NCBI GenBank assembly: GCA_017854585.1
Contig: JAFMHK010000007.1
Location: forward strand, 1 to 64,000
DNA: 64,000 nucleotides
Source of the DNA: Paracoccaceae bacterium
Lineage (GTDB): Bacteria; Pseudomonadota; Alphaproteobacteria; Rhodobacterales; Rhodobacteraceae
Reading direction: 5' to 3'
The notes under the pieces are model-generated. The model was given only the letters and a program-made list of their open reading frames with translations. It was not told the DNA's origin and did not search any database. The translations under genes and the position numbers were made by a program. Every line of letters begins with the position of its first letter. Position 1 is the stretch's first letter. This document shows positions 13,008 through 22,479 of this stretch, in pieces.

Positions 13008-13041
13008 ATTTTCCCGAACCAATCGTGCGGCTCGGGAAAAT
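13008..13041 (-). terminator. Inverted repeat just after gyrA
   Basis: A perfect 10-base repeat, ATTTTCCCGA and TCGGGAAAAT, separated by 14 bases, begins two bases past the gyrA stop. No T-run follows, so it may act as an mRNA-stabilising or weak termination structure. Confidence 0.5.
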
Positions 13042-13042
13042 G

Positions 13043-15793
13043 TTACTCGGATTCGTCCGCCTTCGGGCTGTCGTCGTCTTCGCCCTGATCGGCGATCCAT
13101 GCGACGGATACCACGACTTCACCCTTGCCGGTGTTGAACACCTTGACCCCACCGGCACTGCGCGAACGGAATGAAATCCCTTCGACCGGCACCCGGATGG
13201 ATTGGCCCTTGGATGTGGCAAGCATGATCTGATCGTCCATCTCGACCGGGAAGGCGGCCACGATTTCGCCACCGCGCATCGCCTTGTCGATGGCATTCAC
13301 ACCCATCCCGCCGCGTCCCCGGACAGGGTAATCATGGCTTGAGCTGAGCTTGCCCAGACCAAGTGCCGTAATCGTCAAGATCAGATCCTCGGCTGCCGAC
13401 ATCTCCACATAGCGTTCGTTGGAGAAGTTGGGATCGGCGGGCGCGTCCTCATCTTCGGTGTCGGCATCATCGGCCAAACCGGCCATGGCGCGCCGCATTT
13501 TCAGATAGGCGGTGCGTTCTTCGGCAGATGCCTCGAAGTGGCGGATCACGGCCATCGACACGACGCGGTCATCGCCAGACAACCGGATGCCCCGCACCCC
13601 GGTGCTGTCGCGGCCCTTGAACACGCGGACGTCGGTGGTTGGGAAACGGATGGCCCGGCCGGAATTGGTGACCAGCATTACATCATCATCTTCCGAACAG
13701 ATCCGCGCATTGACCAATTCGACCGTGCCATCTTCGGGCAGCTTCATGGCGATCTTGCCATTGCGCATGACGTTTGTGAAATCCGACAACGCGTTGCGAC
13801 GGACATCCCCGGCACTGGTGGCGAACACGATCTGCAGTTCGTCCCAGTGATCCTCGTCCCGGTCCACGGGCATCACCGCGGCAATGCCCACCCCGGCGGG
13901 GATCGGCAGAATGTTCACAATCGCCTTGCCCTTGGATGTGCGCGATCCCTGCGGAAGGCGCCATGTCTTCAGCTTGTAGACCATGCCTTCGGTCGTGAAG
14001 ACCAAAAGCGGCGTGTGCGTGTTGGCGACAAAAAGCGAGGTGACGACATCGTCTTCCTTCAACTCGCCGCCCGACAGGCCCTTGCCACCACGTTTTTGCG
14101 ACCGGAAATCCACCAAAGGCGTGCGTTTGATGTAACCGCCCTGCGTGATCGTGACGACCATATCCTCACGCTCGATCAGGTCTTCGTCGTCCATATCGCC
14201 GGACCACTCGACAATCTCGGTGCGGCGCGGCACGGCGAATTGGTCTTTCACTTCGGCCAGTTCCGCCGAGATGATGGCCATGATCCGTTCCCGAGAGGCA
14301 AGGATCGCAAGGAAATCCTTGATCTTTTCAGCCAGTTCAACCAGCTCGTCGGTCACTTCCTTGACGCCGATCTGGGTCAGGCGCTGCAGCCGCAGGTCCA
14401 AGATGGCGCGGGCTTGTGTTTCGGACAGGTTATAGGTGCCATCATCATTCATCTTGTGGGTCGGATCGTCGATCAGCTTGATGTAGGGCGCGATATCGCC
14501 CGCAGGCCAGCGGCGGGTCATCAAGGCCAAACGCGCGGAGGCGGCATCGGCGGACTGCCGGATTGTGGCGACGACCTCATCGACATTGGAAACAGCAACG
14601 GCAAGCCCGCAAAGCACATGGGACCGTTCGCGCGCCTTGTTCAGCTCAAAGGCGGTGCGGCGGGCCACGACCTCTTCCCGGAAATCAAGGAACGCCGTCA
14701 GGAACCCGCGCAGCGTCAACTGTTCAGGCCGCCCGCCATTCAGGGCCAGCATGTTACAGCCAAAACTGGTTTGCATCTGGGTAAAGCGGAACAACTGGTT
14801 CAACACGACCTCGGCGGTCGCATCCCGTTTCAATTCGATCACCACACGCACACCGATCCGATCGGATTCGTCTTGCACTGCGGAGATGCCCTCGATCTTC
14901 TTTTCGCGCACCAGATCGGCGATCTTTTCGATCATGCTGGCCTTGTTCACCTGATACGGAATCTCGTCCAGAACAATCGCGTAGCGATCCTTGCGGATTT
15001 CCTCGAACCGGGTCTTGGCGCGGATAATGACGCTGCCGCGCCCTTCCAGATAGGCCTTGCGCGCGCCCGCCCGACCAAGGATCAAGCCGCCCGTCGGGAA
15101 ATCGGGGGCCGGAATATACGCGATCAATTCCTCGCTGCTCAGGTCGGGCTTTTCGATCAGCGCCTGACAGGCATCGATCACCTCACCCAGATTGTGCGGC
15201 GGAATGTTGGTGGCCATGCCAACGGCAATGCCGCCCGCACCATTGACCAGCATGTTCGGAAAGCGTGCAGGCAGAACCGTCGGTTCCTTCTGCTTGCCGT
15301 CATAGTTATCCTGAAAATCGACGGTGTCCTTGTCGATATCCGCCAACAGATAACCAGCCGGCTTATCCATCCGCACTTCGGTATACCGCATGGCGGCGGG
15401 GTTATCGCCATCCATGGAGCCAAAGTTGCCCTGTCCATCCAGCAAGGGCAGCGACATGGAGAAATCTTGCGCCATCCGCACCAATGCGTCGTAGATCGCG
15501 CTGTCGCCGTGGGGGTGGTATTGTCCCATCACATCGCCCACCGGGCGGGCGGACTTGCGATAGGATTTGTCGAACGTGTTGCCCGTTTCGTGCATCGCGA
15601 ACAAAATGCGGCGATGCACCGGTTTCAACCCGTCGCGCAGGTCGGGAATGGCGCGCGAAATGATGACGGACATGGCATAGTCGATGAAGGACGTCTTCAT
15701 CTCATCCGTGATGTCGATCGACGGCCCACCGTAAACGGGCCGCTCGGGCGTGGATTCGTCCATGTTTTCAGGAGTTTCTGGCGTATCGGTCAA
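13043..15793 (-). CDS. gyrA: DNA gyrase subunit A
   Basis: The cleavage/rejoining subunit of the enzyme that introduces negative supercoils. 916 residues. Breakage domain with catalytic Tyr137 in [10 protein letters not shown]. Quinolone-determining positions read Ser98 and Asp102 ([10 protein letters not shown]), the susceptible residues. The GyrA box QKRGGKG is present, showing this is gyrase rather than topoisomerase IV. The C-terminal beta-pinwheel ends in an acidic tail ([15 protein letters not shown]). The start is a TTG giving [10 protein letters not shown], which matches the group; an ATG 30 bases downstream is the alternative and has no better ribosome site. Confidence 0.97.
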   Translation of the reverse strand: MTDTPETPENMDESTPERPVYGGPSIDITDEMKTSFIDYAMSVIISRAIPDLRDGLKPVHRRILFAMHETGNTFDKSYRKSARPVGDVMGQYHPHGDSAIYDALVRMAQDFSMSLPLLDGQGNFGSMDGDNPAAMRYTEVRMDKPAGYLLADIDKDTVDFQDNYDGKQKEPTVLPARFPNMLVNGAGGIAVGMATNIPPHNLGEVIDACQALIEKPDLSSEELIAYIPAPDFPTGGLILGRAGARKAYLEGRGSVIIRAKTRFEEIRKDRYAIVLDEIPYQVNKASMIEKIADLVREKKIEGISAVQDESDRIGVRVVIELKRDATAEVVLNQLFRFTQMQTSFGCNMLALNGGRPEQLTLRGFLTAFLDFREEVVARRTAFELNKARERSHVLCGLAVAVSNVDEVVATIRQSADAASARLALMTRRWPAGDIAPYIKLIDDPTHKMNDDGTYNLSETQARAILDLRLQRLTQIGVKEVTDELVELAEKIKDFLAILASRERIMAIISAELAEVKDQFAVPRRTEIVEWSGDMDDEDLIEREDMVVTITQGGYIKRTPLVDFRSQKRGGKGLSGGELKEDDVVTSLFVANTHTPLLVFTTEGMVYKLKTWRLPQGSRTSKGKAIVNILPIPAGVGIAAVMPVDRDEDHWDELQIVFATSAGDVRRNALSDFTNVMRNGKIAMKLPEDGTVELVNARICSEDDDVMLVTNSGRAIRFPTTDVRVFKGRDSTGVRGIRLSGDDRVVSMAVIRHFEASAEERTAYLKMRRAMAGLADDADTEDEDAPADPNFSNERYVEMSAAEDLILTITALGLGKLSSSHDYPVRGRGGMGVNAIDKAMRGGEIVAAFPVEMDDQIMLATSKGQSIRVPVEGISFRSRSAGGVKVFNTGKGEVVVSVAWIADQGEDDDSPKADESE

Positions 15794-15986
15794 ACTGGAG
15801 CCTGTCTGCTGTCGCGGATCTATATGTTGTTGTGAAGTAGTATAGAGGGCCGGGATATGGGGTGCAATGCCCCCGGCGCCCCACGGTTGGCAGCCGTCCG
15901 ATCAAAGTGACAACATACTGTTTTTGTTGATTTTAAATCAGCCCGTGTCAAACTCACGTGCAAGACGTCAAGACAAGGAGCGGCCG

Positions 15987-16256
15987 ATGGCAAGAACCGA
16001 GACTGAATTGATGCTGAAGGGGTACGGGCTGACCACGGCCGAAATGACCTATCGGATGCCCGATTTCCGAAATGTTCTCAACACCTTCGTCTGGCAGGAC
16101 TATGACCTTGCGCCGGACTATCCCAAGCTGTTCGGGTTCATCGAATATTGGCACGATCAGATCGAGGGGCCGCTGCATTCCGTCCGGTTTGTCCACCGCA
16201 AGATGATTTCACCCGGCGAATGGCGCAATGTGACGGGGGAATTCAGCTATCACTAA
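15987..16256 (+). CDS. usg: Usg family protein
   Basis: 89 residues. The family is restricted largely to alphaproteobacteria and its biochemical role is not established; the name came from its position upstream of other genes. Recognisable features are 'ELMLKGYGLTTAEMTYRMPD', 'FVWQDYDLAPDYPKL', 'FIEYWHDQIEGPLHSV' and the ending 'GEWRNVTGEFSYH'. A good AAGGAG ribosome site lies 6 bases before the ATG. It is divergent from gyrA with about 190 bases between them, where I see only an AT-rich GATTTTAAATC palindrome. Confidence 0.9.
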   Translation: MARTETELMLKGYGLTTAEMTYRMPDFRNVLNTFVWQDYDLAPDYPKLFGFIEYWHDQIEGPLHSVRFVHRKMISPGEWRNVTGEFSYH

Positions 16257-16274
16257 GGCCGGTGCCCGCAAGAA

Positions 16275-16318
16275 ATAGGTTACAAGAATCCGCGATTTGC
16301 CGATTTTTTGTAACCTAT
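16275..16318. repeat. 11-base inverted repeat between convergent usg and ocd
   Basis: ATAGGTTACAA (16275-16285) and TTGTAACCTAT (16308-16318) are perfect complements separated by 22 bases. The spacer includes a T6 run. The repeat lies after both stop codons, so a bidirectional terminator is the simple reading, but the stem is unusually AT-rich for this genome. Confidence 0.6.
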
Positions 16319-16325
16319 CTTGGGA

Positions 16326-17381
16326 TCAATCGGGCGTGGCGCGTGCCAGCATTCCGAACAGATCGCGGGGGTCGTCGGGATCGGCCAGCAGGTCAAGCCT
16401 GTCGAACAGGTCGGTCGCCTCCAACTTGTCGCGGACATAACGCAGGGCCGAGAAGTCCTCCACCGCGAAGCCGACGCTATCGAAAAGCGTGATCTGCCGA
16501 TCGGACGTGCGGCCGGGTTTGTCGCCAAGGATGACCTGCCACAATTCGGTGACAGGGTGGTCCGCAGGAAGTTGTTGGATTTCCCCTTCCACCCGTGTCT
16601 GGGGCGGGAATTCCACGAAGATATCGGAGCGCAGCAAGATATCGGGGTGGAGTTCCGTCTTGCCGGGGCAATCGCCGCCGATGGCGTTGATGTGCTGACC
16701 CGCGCCGACCATGTTGTCGGTCAGGATTGTCGCAAGTTGTTTGTCGGCTGTGCACGTGGTGATGATCTGCGCACCCTCGCAGGCGTCTTGCGCACTGTCG
16801 CAAGCGATCAATGTCAGCCCGTGACCTTGCAGGTTTTTCATGGCCTTTGCAGTGGCTTGGGGGTCAATGTCGAACATGCGCACAGTATCGACACCACAAA
16901 TGGCCTTGAAGGCGAGACATTGAAATTCGGATTGGGCGCCATTGCCGATCATCGCCATGACGCGCGCATCCCGTGGGGCCAGATGGCGGGCCACCATGGC
17001 GGATGTCGCAGCGGTCCGCATCGCTGTCAGAACAGTCATTTCTGATAACAACATCGGGTAACCCGTTGCCACATCAGAAAAAAGCCCAAAGGCCGTTACG
17101 GTCTGCAACCCCTCGGCGGTGTTCTTGGGATGACCGTTCACATACTTGAACGCATAGTGTTCCCCATCCGAAGTCGGCATCAGTTCGATAACCCCTTCGG
17201 TGGAATGGGAGGCAACGCGCGGCGTCTTGTCAAACTGCGGCCAGCGGCGAAAGTCAGCCTCGATATAGTCGGCCAGTTCGCCCAGCATCTGTTCAAGTCC
17301 AACATGATGAATAAGCGCCATCATGTTGGCCACGCTTACAAAAGGCACGAATGCGCGAGCAGAGGGGGCGGGCAAGCTCAT
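16326..17381 (-). CDS. ocd: Ornithine cyclodeaminase
   Basis: Converts L-ornithine to L-proline and ammonia with bound NAD+. 351 residues, the longer type of the mu-crystallin fold. Substrate-binding segments 'TPRVASHSTEGVIELMPTSD', 'YAFKYVNGHPKN' and 'LTAMRTAATSAMVARHLA' and the nucleotide-binding 'AMIGNGAQSEFQ' are visible; the catalytic Asp is expected in 'NAIGGDCPGKTEL'. Its ATG overlaps the stop of the arginase gene (ATGA), so arginine to ornithine to proline is encoded as one coupled unit. Confidence 0.93.
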   Translation of the reverse strand: MSLPAPSARAFVPFVSVANMMALIHHVGLEQMLGELADYIEADFRRWPQFDKTPRVASHSTEGVIELMPTSDGEHYAFKYVNGHPKNTAEGLQTVTAFGLFSDVATGYPMLLSEMTVLTAMRTAATSAMVARHLAPRDARVMAMIGNGAQSEFQCLAFKAICGVDTVRMFDIDPQATAKAMKNLQGHGLTLIACDSAQDACEGAQIITTCTADKQLATILTDNMVGAGQHINAIGGDCPGKTELHPDILLRSDIFVEFPPQTRVEGEIQQLPADHPVTELWQVILGDKPGRTSDRQITLFDSVGFAVEDFSALRYVRDKLEATDLFDRLDLLADPDDPRDLFGMLARATPD

Positions 17382-18304
17382 GCTGAAAAGCTCCGTGTGG
17401 GGCGGTCAAAGACGCGGCGGCCCATAAGGGATGCGGTCAGATCGACCATCAAAGATGCGGTGCGACCCCGATCATCAAGGAAGGGGTTCAGTTCGACGAG
17501 ATCAAGGGAGCTGACAAGACCGTAGTCATGCAAGATCTCCATCACCAGATGCGCCTCGCGGAAGGTCGCGCCGCCCGGGACCGTGGTGCCGACCGCCGGG
17601 GCAATCGCCGGGTCAAGAAAGTCAACGTCCAGCGAGACATGGAGAAAGCCGTTCGCGGCCTCGACCTTGTCCAGGAATGCCCGCAACGGGGCGGCGATGC
17701 CGTGTTCATCGATTGCGCGCATGTCGTGGGCCGCGATGGACGTTTGCGACAACGCAGCGTTTTCCGCCGGATCAACGGATCGCAGCCCAAGGTAGCAGAC
17801 GTTTTCTTGCGGGACGACGGATGGCAGTGGCGGAAAGACATCAAAGCCATCGCGCCCGGTGACATAGGCCATAGGCGTGCCATGAAGGTTGCCCGATGTG
17901 GTCGTCAAGGGCGTGTGGAAATCAGCGTGCGCATCCAGCCAGAGCACGAATTGTGGGCGGTTCTGTTCTGCTGCATGGGCCGCGACGCCTGCCACCGTGC
18001 CGAGTGACAAGGAATGGTCGCCGCCTAGGAAGATGGGAAAGCCCTGCGCCATTGCCGCATGGGCGGCCTGCATCAGCGCCTCGGTCCAGGCGATGGTTTC
18101 GGGCAGGGCATGCAGTGCGGGGTTTGGCGTGGTCACATCGCGCAGGGCGGCCGGTGTCACATTGCCAAGGTCACGGGTGGGACGGCCAAGGCTTTCCAAT
18201 GCGTGAGCGAGGCCAGCGGTCCGAAATGCATCGGGGCCCATCAGGCATCCCGGCGTGCGCTTGCCGCTATCGACGGGCGCACCGATCAAGAGGGTGGTGG
18301 TCAT
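17378..18304 (-). CDS. rocF: Arginase
   Basis: Hydrolyses arginine to ornithine and urea with a binuclear manganese site. 308 residues. The metal-binding motifs of the ureohydrolase family are all present: GGDHSLSLG, DAHADFH and SLDVDFLDP, plus the substrate segment 'TTSGNLHG'. The C-terminus 'LDLVELNPFLDD' is typical of arginases. It is the first gene of a two-gene unit with ocd. A divergent Lrp/AsnC gene starts about 90 bases away and probably controls it. Confidence 0.95.
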   Translation of the reverse strand: MTTTLLIGAPVDSGKRTPGCLMGPDAFRTAGLAHALESLGRPTRDLGNVTPAALRDVTTPNPALHALPETIAWTEALMQAAHAAMAQGFPIFLGGDHSLSLGTVAGVAAHAAEQNRPQFVLWLDAHADFHTPLTTTSGNLHGTPMAYVTGRDGFDVFPPLPSVVPQENVCYLGLRSVDPAENAALSQTSIAAHDMRAIDEHGIAAPLRAFLDKVEAANGFLHVSLDVDFLDPAIAPAVGTTVPGGATFREAHLVMEILHDYGLVSSLDLVELNPFLDDRGRTASLMVDLTASLMGRRVFDRPTRSFSA

Positions 18305-18395
18305 GCGGTTTCCTTTCGCGTTGCGGGGACAAAACCACCGATATGTGTTAGGAGGAAGGCTTCATATTGCGCGAATGGTGCAAGGAATAATCATA

Positions 18396-18851
18396 ATGTC
18401 AGCCAAAACCACCGAAATGGACGATACAGATCAGCGTTTGCTGGCGGCCCTGAAACGCGATGGGCGCGCGCCGTTGTCCGACCTTGCGGCCGAACTGGGC
18501 GTATCGCGCGCCACAATCCGTGCCCGGATGGAGCGGATGCAGACGCGGGGCGTGATCCGTGGCTTTGCGGTGCAGACCGCGCAAGATGTGGCCGAGGCCC
18601 CGGTGCGCAGTCTGATGATGCTGGCGATATCGGGGCCGGGGGCCGAACGGATCATGCAGCGACTGACGGGTCATCCGGCGGTTCGAACGGTGCATTCCAC
18701 CAACGGCAAATGGGATCTTATCGTGGAACTGGGCGTGCAGACGCTTACCGAGTTGGATCAGGTGTTGTTCGAGTTGCGCCGCACACCCGGCGTGGACACG
18801 AGTGAGACGAGTATCTTGCTGAACACGCGGGCGGGCGCGCGGCGGCGTTAG
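18396..18851 (+). CDS. Lrp/AsnC family transcriptional regulator
   Basis: 151 residues. An N-terminal helix-turn-helix (MDDTDQRLLAALKRDGR, then 'LSDLAAELGVSRATIRARM', about 8-55) is followed by an RAM/Lrp ligand-binding domain with 'VHSTNGKWDLIVEL'. AAGGA lies about 10 bases before the ATG. The frame stays open upstream across the arginase promoter, but that part is noise. Because it is divergent from arginase-ocd it is probably their regulator, responding to arginine or ornithine; that is inference. Its last 4 bases overlap the convergent dsbB end. Confidence 0.9.
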   Translation: MSAKTTEMDDTDQRLLAALKRDGRAPLSDLAAELGVSRATIRARMERMQTRGVIRGFAVQTAQDVAEAPVRSLMMLAISGPGAERIMQRLTGHPAVRTVHSTNGKWDLIVELGVQTLTELDQVLFELRRTPGVDTSETSILLNTRAGARRR

Positions 18852-19327
18852 CCTGCCGTGCGTCTCCGGTTGGCAGCGGCGAACCAGATCAGCGCAAGCA
18901 CGACGCAGGCGATGCCGTTCCACGACGCCATGGACAGGCCGAACATCTCCCACGAGACCTGATCGCACAGCACAAGCTGGGGGCCGGTATTGGGGTTCAG
19001 AAGCTCTTCGATCGACATGTCGGTGACAGATTGCCCGCCACCCGAGGTGCAGCTGGTCGGCCCCTCCCACCAATCGCGTTCAACGCCGGTGTGATAGAGC
19101 GCAATGCCCGCATTGCCCAACATCGTCAGGCCACCAAGAAAGGCGATGAACGCCGAGGGTATCGCCGCGCCAAGTGCCCCAAGCGCAATCGCGGCCACAT
19201 GCGGCCAGCGTTGCCAGAGGCACATCGCGCAGGGCAGCAGCCCGGCCAGATATTGAAACCCGAAGGCCGCCATCAGCAGTCCGGCAGATCCAAGCCCCGC
19301 GAGAATTATCAAGGTGCGACGTGTCAT
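18848..19327 (-). CDS. dsbB: Disulfide bond formation protein DsbB
   Basis: A quinone-linked inner-membrane protein that reoxidises DsbA. 159 residues, four helices. Both redox pairs are present: Cys33-x-x-Cys36 (LLPCAMCLWQRWPH) and the periplasmic loop pair Cys93/Cys121. The start MTRRTLIILAG overlaps the stop of the upstream DedA-like gene by 4 bases. The frame continues open for about 170 codons further upstream, but that segment is the antisense-like shadow of the neighbouring gene. Confidence 0.93.
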   Translation of the reverse strand: MTRRTLIILAGLGSAGLLMAAFGFQYLAGLLPCAMCLWQRWPHVAAIALGALGAAIPSAFIAFLGGLTMLGNAGIALYHTGVERDWWEGPTSCTSGGGQSVTDMSIEELLNPNTGPQLVLCDQVSWEMFGLSMASWNGIACVVLALIWFAAANRRRTAG

Positions 19328-19902
19328 AGGAACCTTATGGCATAGAAACCGCCGCCAAGCAGAACAATGAACAAGATGAACATCAACCCCAGACGGCGTT
19401 CGATGAAATCTCGAATGGGTGCACCGAATTTCCAGAGCAGCCAGGCGACGATGAAGAACCGCAGGCCCCGCGCCACGATCGAGCTGATGATGAATGTGCC
19501 AAGCGGCAGGCCGGTCCAGCCCGACATGATCGTGATGACCTTGTAGGGAAACGGGGTCAGGCCCGCGATCAACACAGGCCAGAAGCCCAGATCGTTGAAG
19601 CGCTGGTTGAATTCGGCCATGTATTCGGCCTTGCCCAAGGTCGCGAGGATCGGCTGACCAATTGTGTCGTAGGCAAAGTAGCCGATGGCATAGCCCGCCA
19701 TGCCGCCCAGAACCGAGGACACCAGACAGACGCCCGCGATGACGAAGGCGCGCCGGGGTGCTGCCAGTATCATGGGGATCATCAAGATGTCCGGCGGGAT
19801 CGGAAAGACCGAACTTTCCACAAAACTGACAATCGCCAGCGCCCAAAGCGCGTTGGGGTGGCTGGCAAGCCCAAGTGTCCAGTCGTACAGCCGACGCAAC
19901 AT
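19324..19902 (-). CDS. YqaA/DedA-like inner membrane protein
   Basis: 192 residues with several hydrophobic helices and the SNARE-associated/DedA features 'FVESSVFPIPPDILMIPMILAAP', 'GYAIGYFAYDTIGQPIL' and 'LIAGLTPFPYKVITIMSGWTGLPLGTF' (G-x-TPFPYK is typical of the YqaA branch). These proteins are thought to move or flip lipids. A GAGGT ribosome site is 8 bases before the ATG chosen. Co-transcribed with dsbB through a 4-base overlap. Confidence 0.88.
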   Translation of the reverse strand: MLRRLYDWTLGLASHPNALWALAIVSFVESSVFPIPPDILMIPMILAAPRRAFVIAGVCLVSSVLGGMAGYAIGYFAYDTIGQPILATLGKAEYMAEFNQRFNDLGFWPVLIAGLTPFPYKVITIMSGWTGLPLGTFIISSIVARGLRFFIVAWLLWKFGAPIRDFIERRLGLMFILFIVLLGGGFYAIRFL

Positions 19903-20094
19903 CGCAATGACCTCAAAATCTATCCAGTCAACGCGATGCCCCATTGACATGGTGGGGTCAAGCTGCGGCGTTTCCCCGTTAAATTTCAGCGTGACAAAAC
20001 CAACCGCGTGGTTAACAATAATTGCGGAAGAATGGGCTGCGACGCCATTTTCTTTGTCAGAACATGGCGCAAACGCCAGTTTAGGGAGGATATC

Positions 20095-21156
20095 ATGACC
20101 ATCACGCTGAAAACGGCGGCCGTCGGGCTTGTGGCCACGGGATTGGGACTGGCGGCAATGGCGGGCGCAGCGGCTGCGCAGGCCGAAGTGACGCTTCGCT
20201 GCCAGCACTTTCTGTCGCCCATGGGATCGGTACCGCAGTTCTTCATGGAGCCGTGGGCCGCGGCGATTGAAGAGCAATCTGGCGGCCGCATCGACGTGGA
20301 GTTGTATCCCGCGATGCAACTGGGCGGGGCCCCGCCCGCGCTTTATGATCAGATCCGCGATGGCGTGATCGATTGCGGTTGGGCGCTGCCTGCCTATACG
20401 CCGGGCCGTTTCCCGGAATCGGAGGCAATGGAACTGCCATTCATGACCACGATGAGCGCCGAGGAATCAAGCCGCGCCGCGTGGGAGTTTTCGGAGCAGT
20501 ACCTGATCCCGACGCGGTTCAGCGATATCCATGTTCTCGCGGTGCATGTGCATGGTCCAGGTGTAATCCACATGACCGGTGCCGCGATCGAAAGTCTGGC
20601 CGATTTTGATGGCAAGCAGTTGCGGGGCCCGTCGCGGCAGGCAAACGCCCTGCTGGAACGTCTTGGTGCGACGCCGGTGGGCATGCCGGTTCCGGCCTTC
20701 CCCGAGGCGCTGAGCCGTGGGGTGGTTGATGGCGGCGTGATCCCGTGGGAGGTTGTTCCCAGCCTGCGTGTTGAGGAACTGGCCGAGTATCACACCCAGA
20801 TCGGTGGCGATCGCGCGCTTTATAACACCTTCTTCATCTGGGGTATGAATCAAGATACCTATAATGGGCTTCCTGATGACCTGCGGGCCATCATCGACGC
20901 CAATTCCGGGATCGAGACGTCGGCGGCTGCCGGAGCCGCGATGGACCATGGTGATGATATCGCGCTGGCGGCCATCACTGCGCGTGGCAATACCATCGTC
21001 ACGCTTGATGACGAGATCGTGGCCGAGTTGCGCGAAGTTGGCGACGAGGTGATCGCCGCGTGGATCGAAGAGATGAACGGCCTTGGGCTGGACGGCACGC
21101 AGATTGTCGCCGATGCGCGCGCCGCAATCGAACGGAACATCGGCACCGCGGACTAA
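20095..21156 (+). CDS. TRAP transporter substrate-binding protein (DctP family)
   Basis: The periplasmic receptor of TRAP transporter 1. 353 residues. Sec signal peptide of about 28 residues ending AAAAQA. The DctP fold is seen in 'GGRIDVELYPAMQLGGAPPALYDQIRDGVIDCGWALPAYTPGRFPESEAMELPFM', quoted in parts: GGRIDVELYPAMQLGG and ALPAYTPGRFPESE. 'LRGPSRQANALLERLGATPVGMP' holds the arginine that normally binds a carboxylate, and 'VVDGGVIPWEV' follows. A strong GGGAGGA ribosome site precedes the ATG. A terminator-like hairpin separates it from the hydroxylase and permease genes, which would allow higher expression of the receptor. Substrate unknown. Confidence 0.93.
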   Translation: MTITLKTAAVGLVATGLGLAAMAGAAAAQAEVTLRCQHFLSPMGSVPQFFMEPWAAAIEEQSGGRIDVELYPAMQLGGAPPALYDQIRDGVIDCGWALPAYTPGRFPESEAMELPFMTTMSAEESSRAAWEFSEQYLIPTRFSDIHVLAVHVHGPGVIHMTGAAIESLADFDGKQLRGPSRQANALLERLGATPVGMPVPAFPEALSRGVVDGGVIPWEVVPSLRVEELAEYHTQIGGDRALYNTFFIWGMNQDTYNGLPDDLRAIIDANSGIETSAAAGAAMDHGDDIALAAITARGNTIVTLDDEIVAELREVGDEVIAAWIEEMNGLGLDGTQIVADARAAIERNIGTAD

Positions 21157-21175
21157 AGCGACCTGATGTCACCGG

Positions 21176-21205
21176 GACCCGGGCGGAGGAGGAGCCGCCC
21201 GGGTC
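21176..21205 (+). terminator. Terminator or attenuating hairpin after the TRAP binding protein
   Basis: GACCCGGGCGG pairs perfectly with CCGCCCGGGTC (11 base pairs, 8-base loop), followed by a T-rich stretch (GTTTTCTTTT). The next gene starts 26 bases later on the same strand, so partial read-through probably feeds the downstream genes. Confidence 0.85.
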
Positions 21206-21231
21206 GTTTTCTTTTAAAAAGGTGCAGGCTT

Positions 21232-22479
21232 ATGACGGTCATCATCGCGGGCGCGGGGATTGGCGGGCTGACACTTGGCTTGTCGCTGCATCAGGCGGGC
21301 ATACCGTTTCGCATCGTTGAACAGGTGGCCGCGCTGAGGCCGATGGGGGTGGGCATCAACCTGCAACCCCATGCGGTGCGCGAACTCCATTCCCTTGGTC
21401 TGGCGGATGCGGTTGCGGAGATTGGCCTGCGCACCGCCGAGGTCGCTTATTTCAGCGCGCAGGGGCAGCCGATCTGGAGCGAGCCGCGCGGCTTGGCCGC
21501 GGGATACCATTGGCCGCAATATTCCATCCATCGCGGAGAGTTGCAGTTCTTGCTGCTCAACACGCTGCGTGCCCGCGCGGGCGATGTGGTACAGACGGGA
21601 CTTGCGCTGCAAGGGTGGTCCGATACCGCCCATGGGGTCGTTGTGCACCTGTCGGACAGGACGGGGGCGGCCATGGAAGACCTGCATGGCACCGTGCTGG
21701 TCGCCGCCGACGGGATCAATTCGACGTCCCGCGCCCGGCTGTTCCCCGATGAAGGGGGCGCGGTTTGGGGTGGGACCATCATGTGGCGCGGGGTGACTGA
21801 CGCGCCCGCCTTTCTGACCGGGCGCAGCATGGCGATGGCGGGTACAAAGGACCGCAAATTCGTGTGTTACCCCATTCAGGACCATGGCGATGGCACGGTG
21901 CGGATCAATTGGATCGCGGATTTGGCCAAGCCGGCGGACTATCCGTGGAACCGGCAGGATTGGACGCGGGAGGGGCGGCTGGCGGATTTTCTGCCTGCGT
22001 TCGCGGAGTGGTCATTCGATTGGCTGGATATCCCGGCGGTGATCCGCGGCGCGGCGAATATCTGGGAATACCCGATGGTGGACCGTAACCCGCTGGATCG
22101 CTGGACCCACGGGCGGATGACCCTGATGGGCGATGCCGCCCATGCGATGTATCCCATCGGGTCCAACGGCGCGTCGCAGGCCATTCTGGACGCCCGTGTG
22201 CTGACCCGCGAAATCATGCGCCACGGGATGTGCGCGGCGGCGCTTGGCGCTTACGAGGCGGATCGGCGGAACACCGTGAACGCGCTGGTGCTTGCCAATC
22301 GGGGCGACGGGCCCGACAAGGTGCTGGACGAAGTGGCGCGACGCGCACCTGATGGGTTCGCGCGCATCGAGGACGTGATGGACGCCGAGGAACTTGCCGC
22401 GATCGCCAACGGCTACAAGGCCACGGCGGGGTTCGATGTGGCGGGCCTGAACGGGCGGCCCGATCTGATGGAGTTGTAG
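21232..22479 (+). CDS. FAD-dependent aromatic-type monooxygenase
   Basis: 415 residues, class A flavoprotein hydroxylase (salicylate/p-hydroxybenzoate hydroxylase fold). The N-terminal FAD motif GAGIGG is at 7-12. The 'VLVAADGINSTSRARLFP' segment carries the DG motif. The second FAD motif 'LMGDAAHAMYPIGSNGASQAI' is near 297-317. It is located inside a TRAP transporter operon, between binding protein and small permease subunit, so it probably hydroxylates the imported compound or one derived from it. Which substrate I cannot tell. The dctQ GTG start follows its stop without a gap. Confidence 0.9.
   Translation: MTVIIAGAGIGGLTLGLSLHQAGIPFRIVEQVAALRPMGVGINLQPHAVRELHSLGLADAVAEIGLRTAEVAYFSAQGQPIWSEPRGLAAGYHWPQYSIHRGELQFLLLNTLRARAGDVVQTGLALQGWSDTAHGVVVHLSDRTGAAMEDLHGTVLVAADGINSTSRARLFPDEGGAVWGGTIMWRGVTDAPAFLTGRSMAMAGTKDRKFVCYPIQDHGDGTVRINWIADLAKPADYPWNRQDWTREGRLADFLPAFAEWSFDWLDIPAVIRGAANIWEYPMVDRNPLDRWTHGRMTLMGDAAHAMYPIGSNGASQAILDARVLTREIMRHGMCAAALGAYEADRRNTVNALVLANRGDGPDKVLDEVARRAPDGFARIEDVMDAEELAAIANGYKATAGFDVAGLNGRPDLMEL

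Noticed and set aside
13538-15835. A 765-codon open frame antisense to gyrA
   Set aside because: It mirrors the codon bias of gyrA on the other strand, has no recognisable protein features, and GyrA itself is complete and conserved over the whole stretch.
19328-19846. A long N-terminal extension of dsbB in the same frame
   Set aside because: It overlaps the DedA-like gene in another frame; the DsbB start MTRRTL with its 4-base overlap is standard.
19944-19949. TTGACA as -35 element of the first TRAP operon
   Set aside because: No acceptable -10 hexamer lies 16-18 bases downstream.
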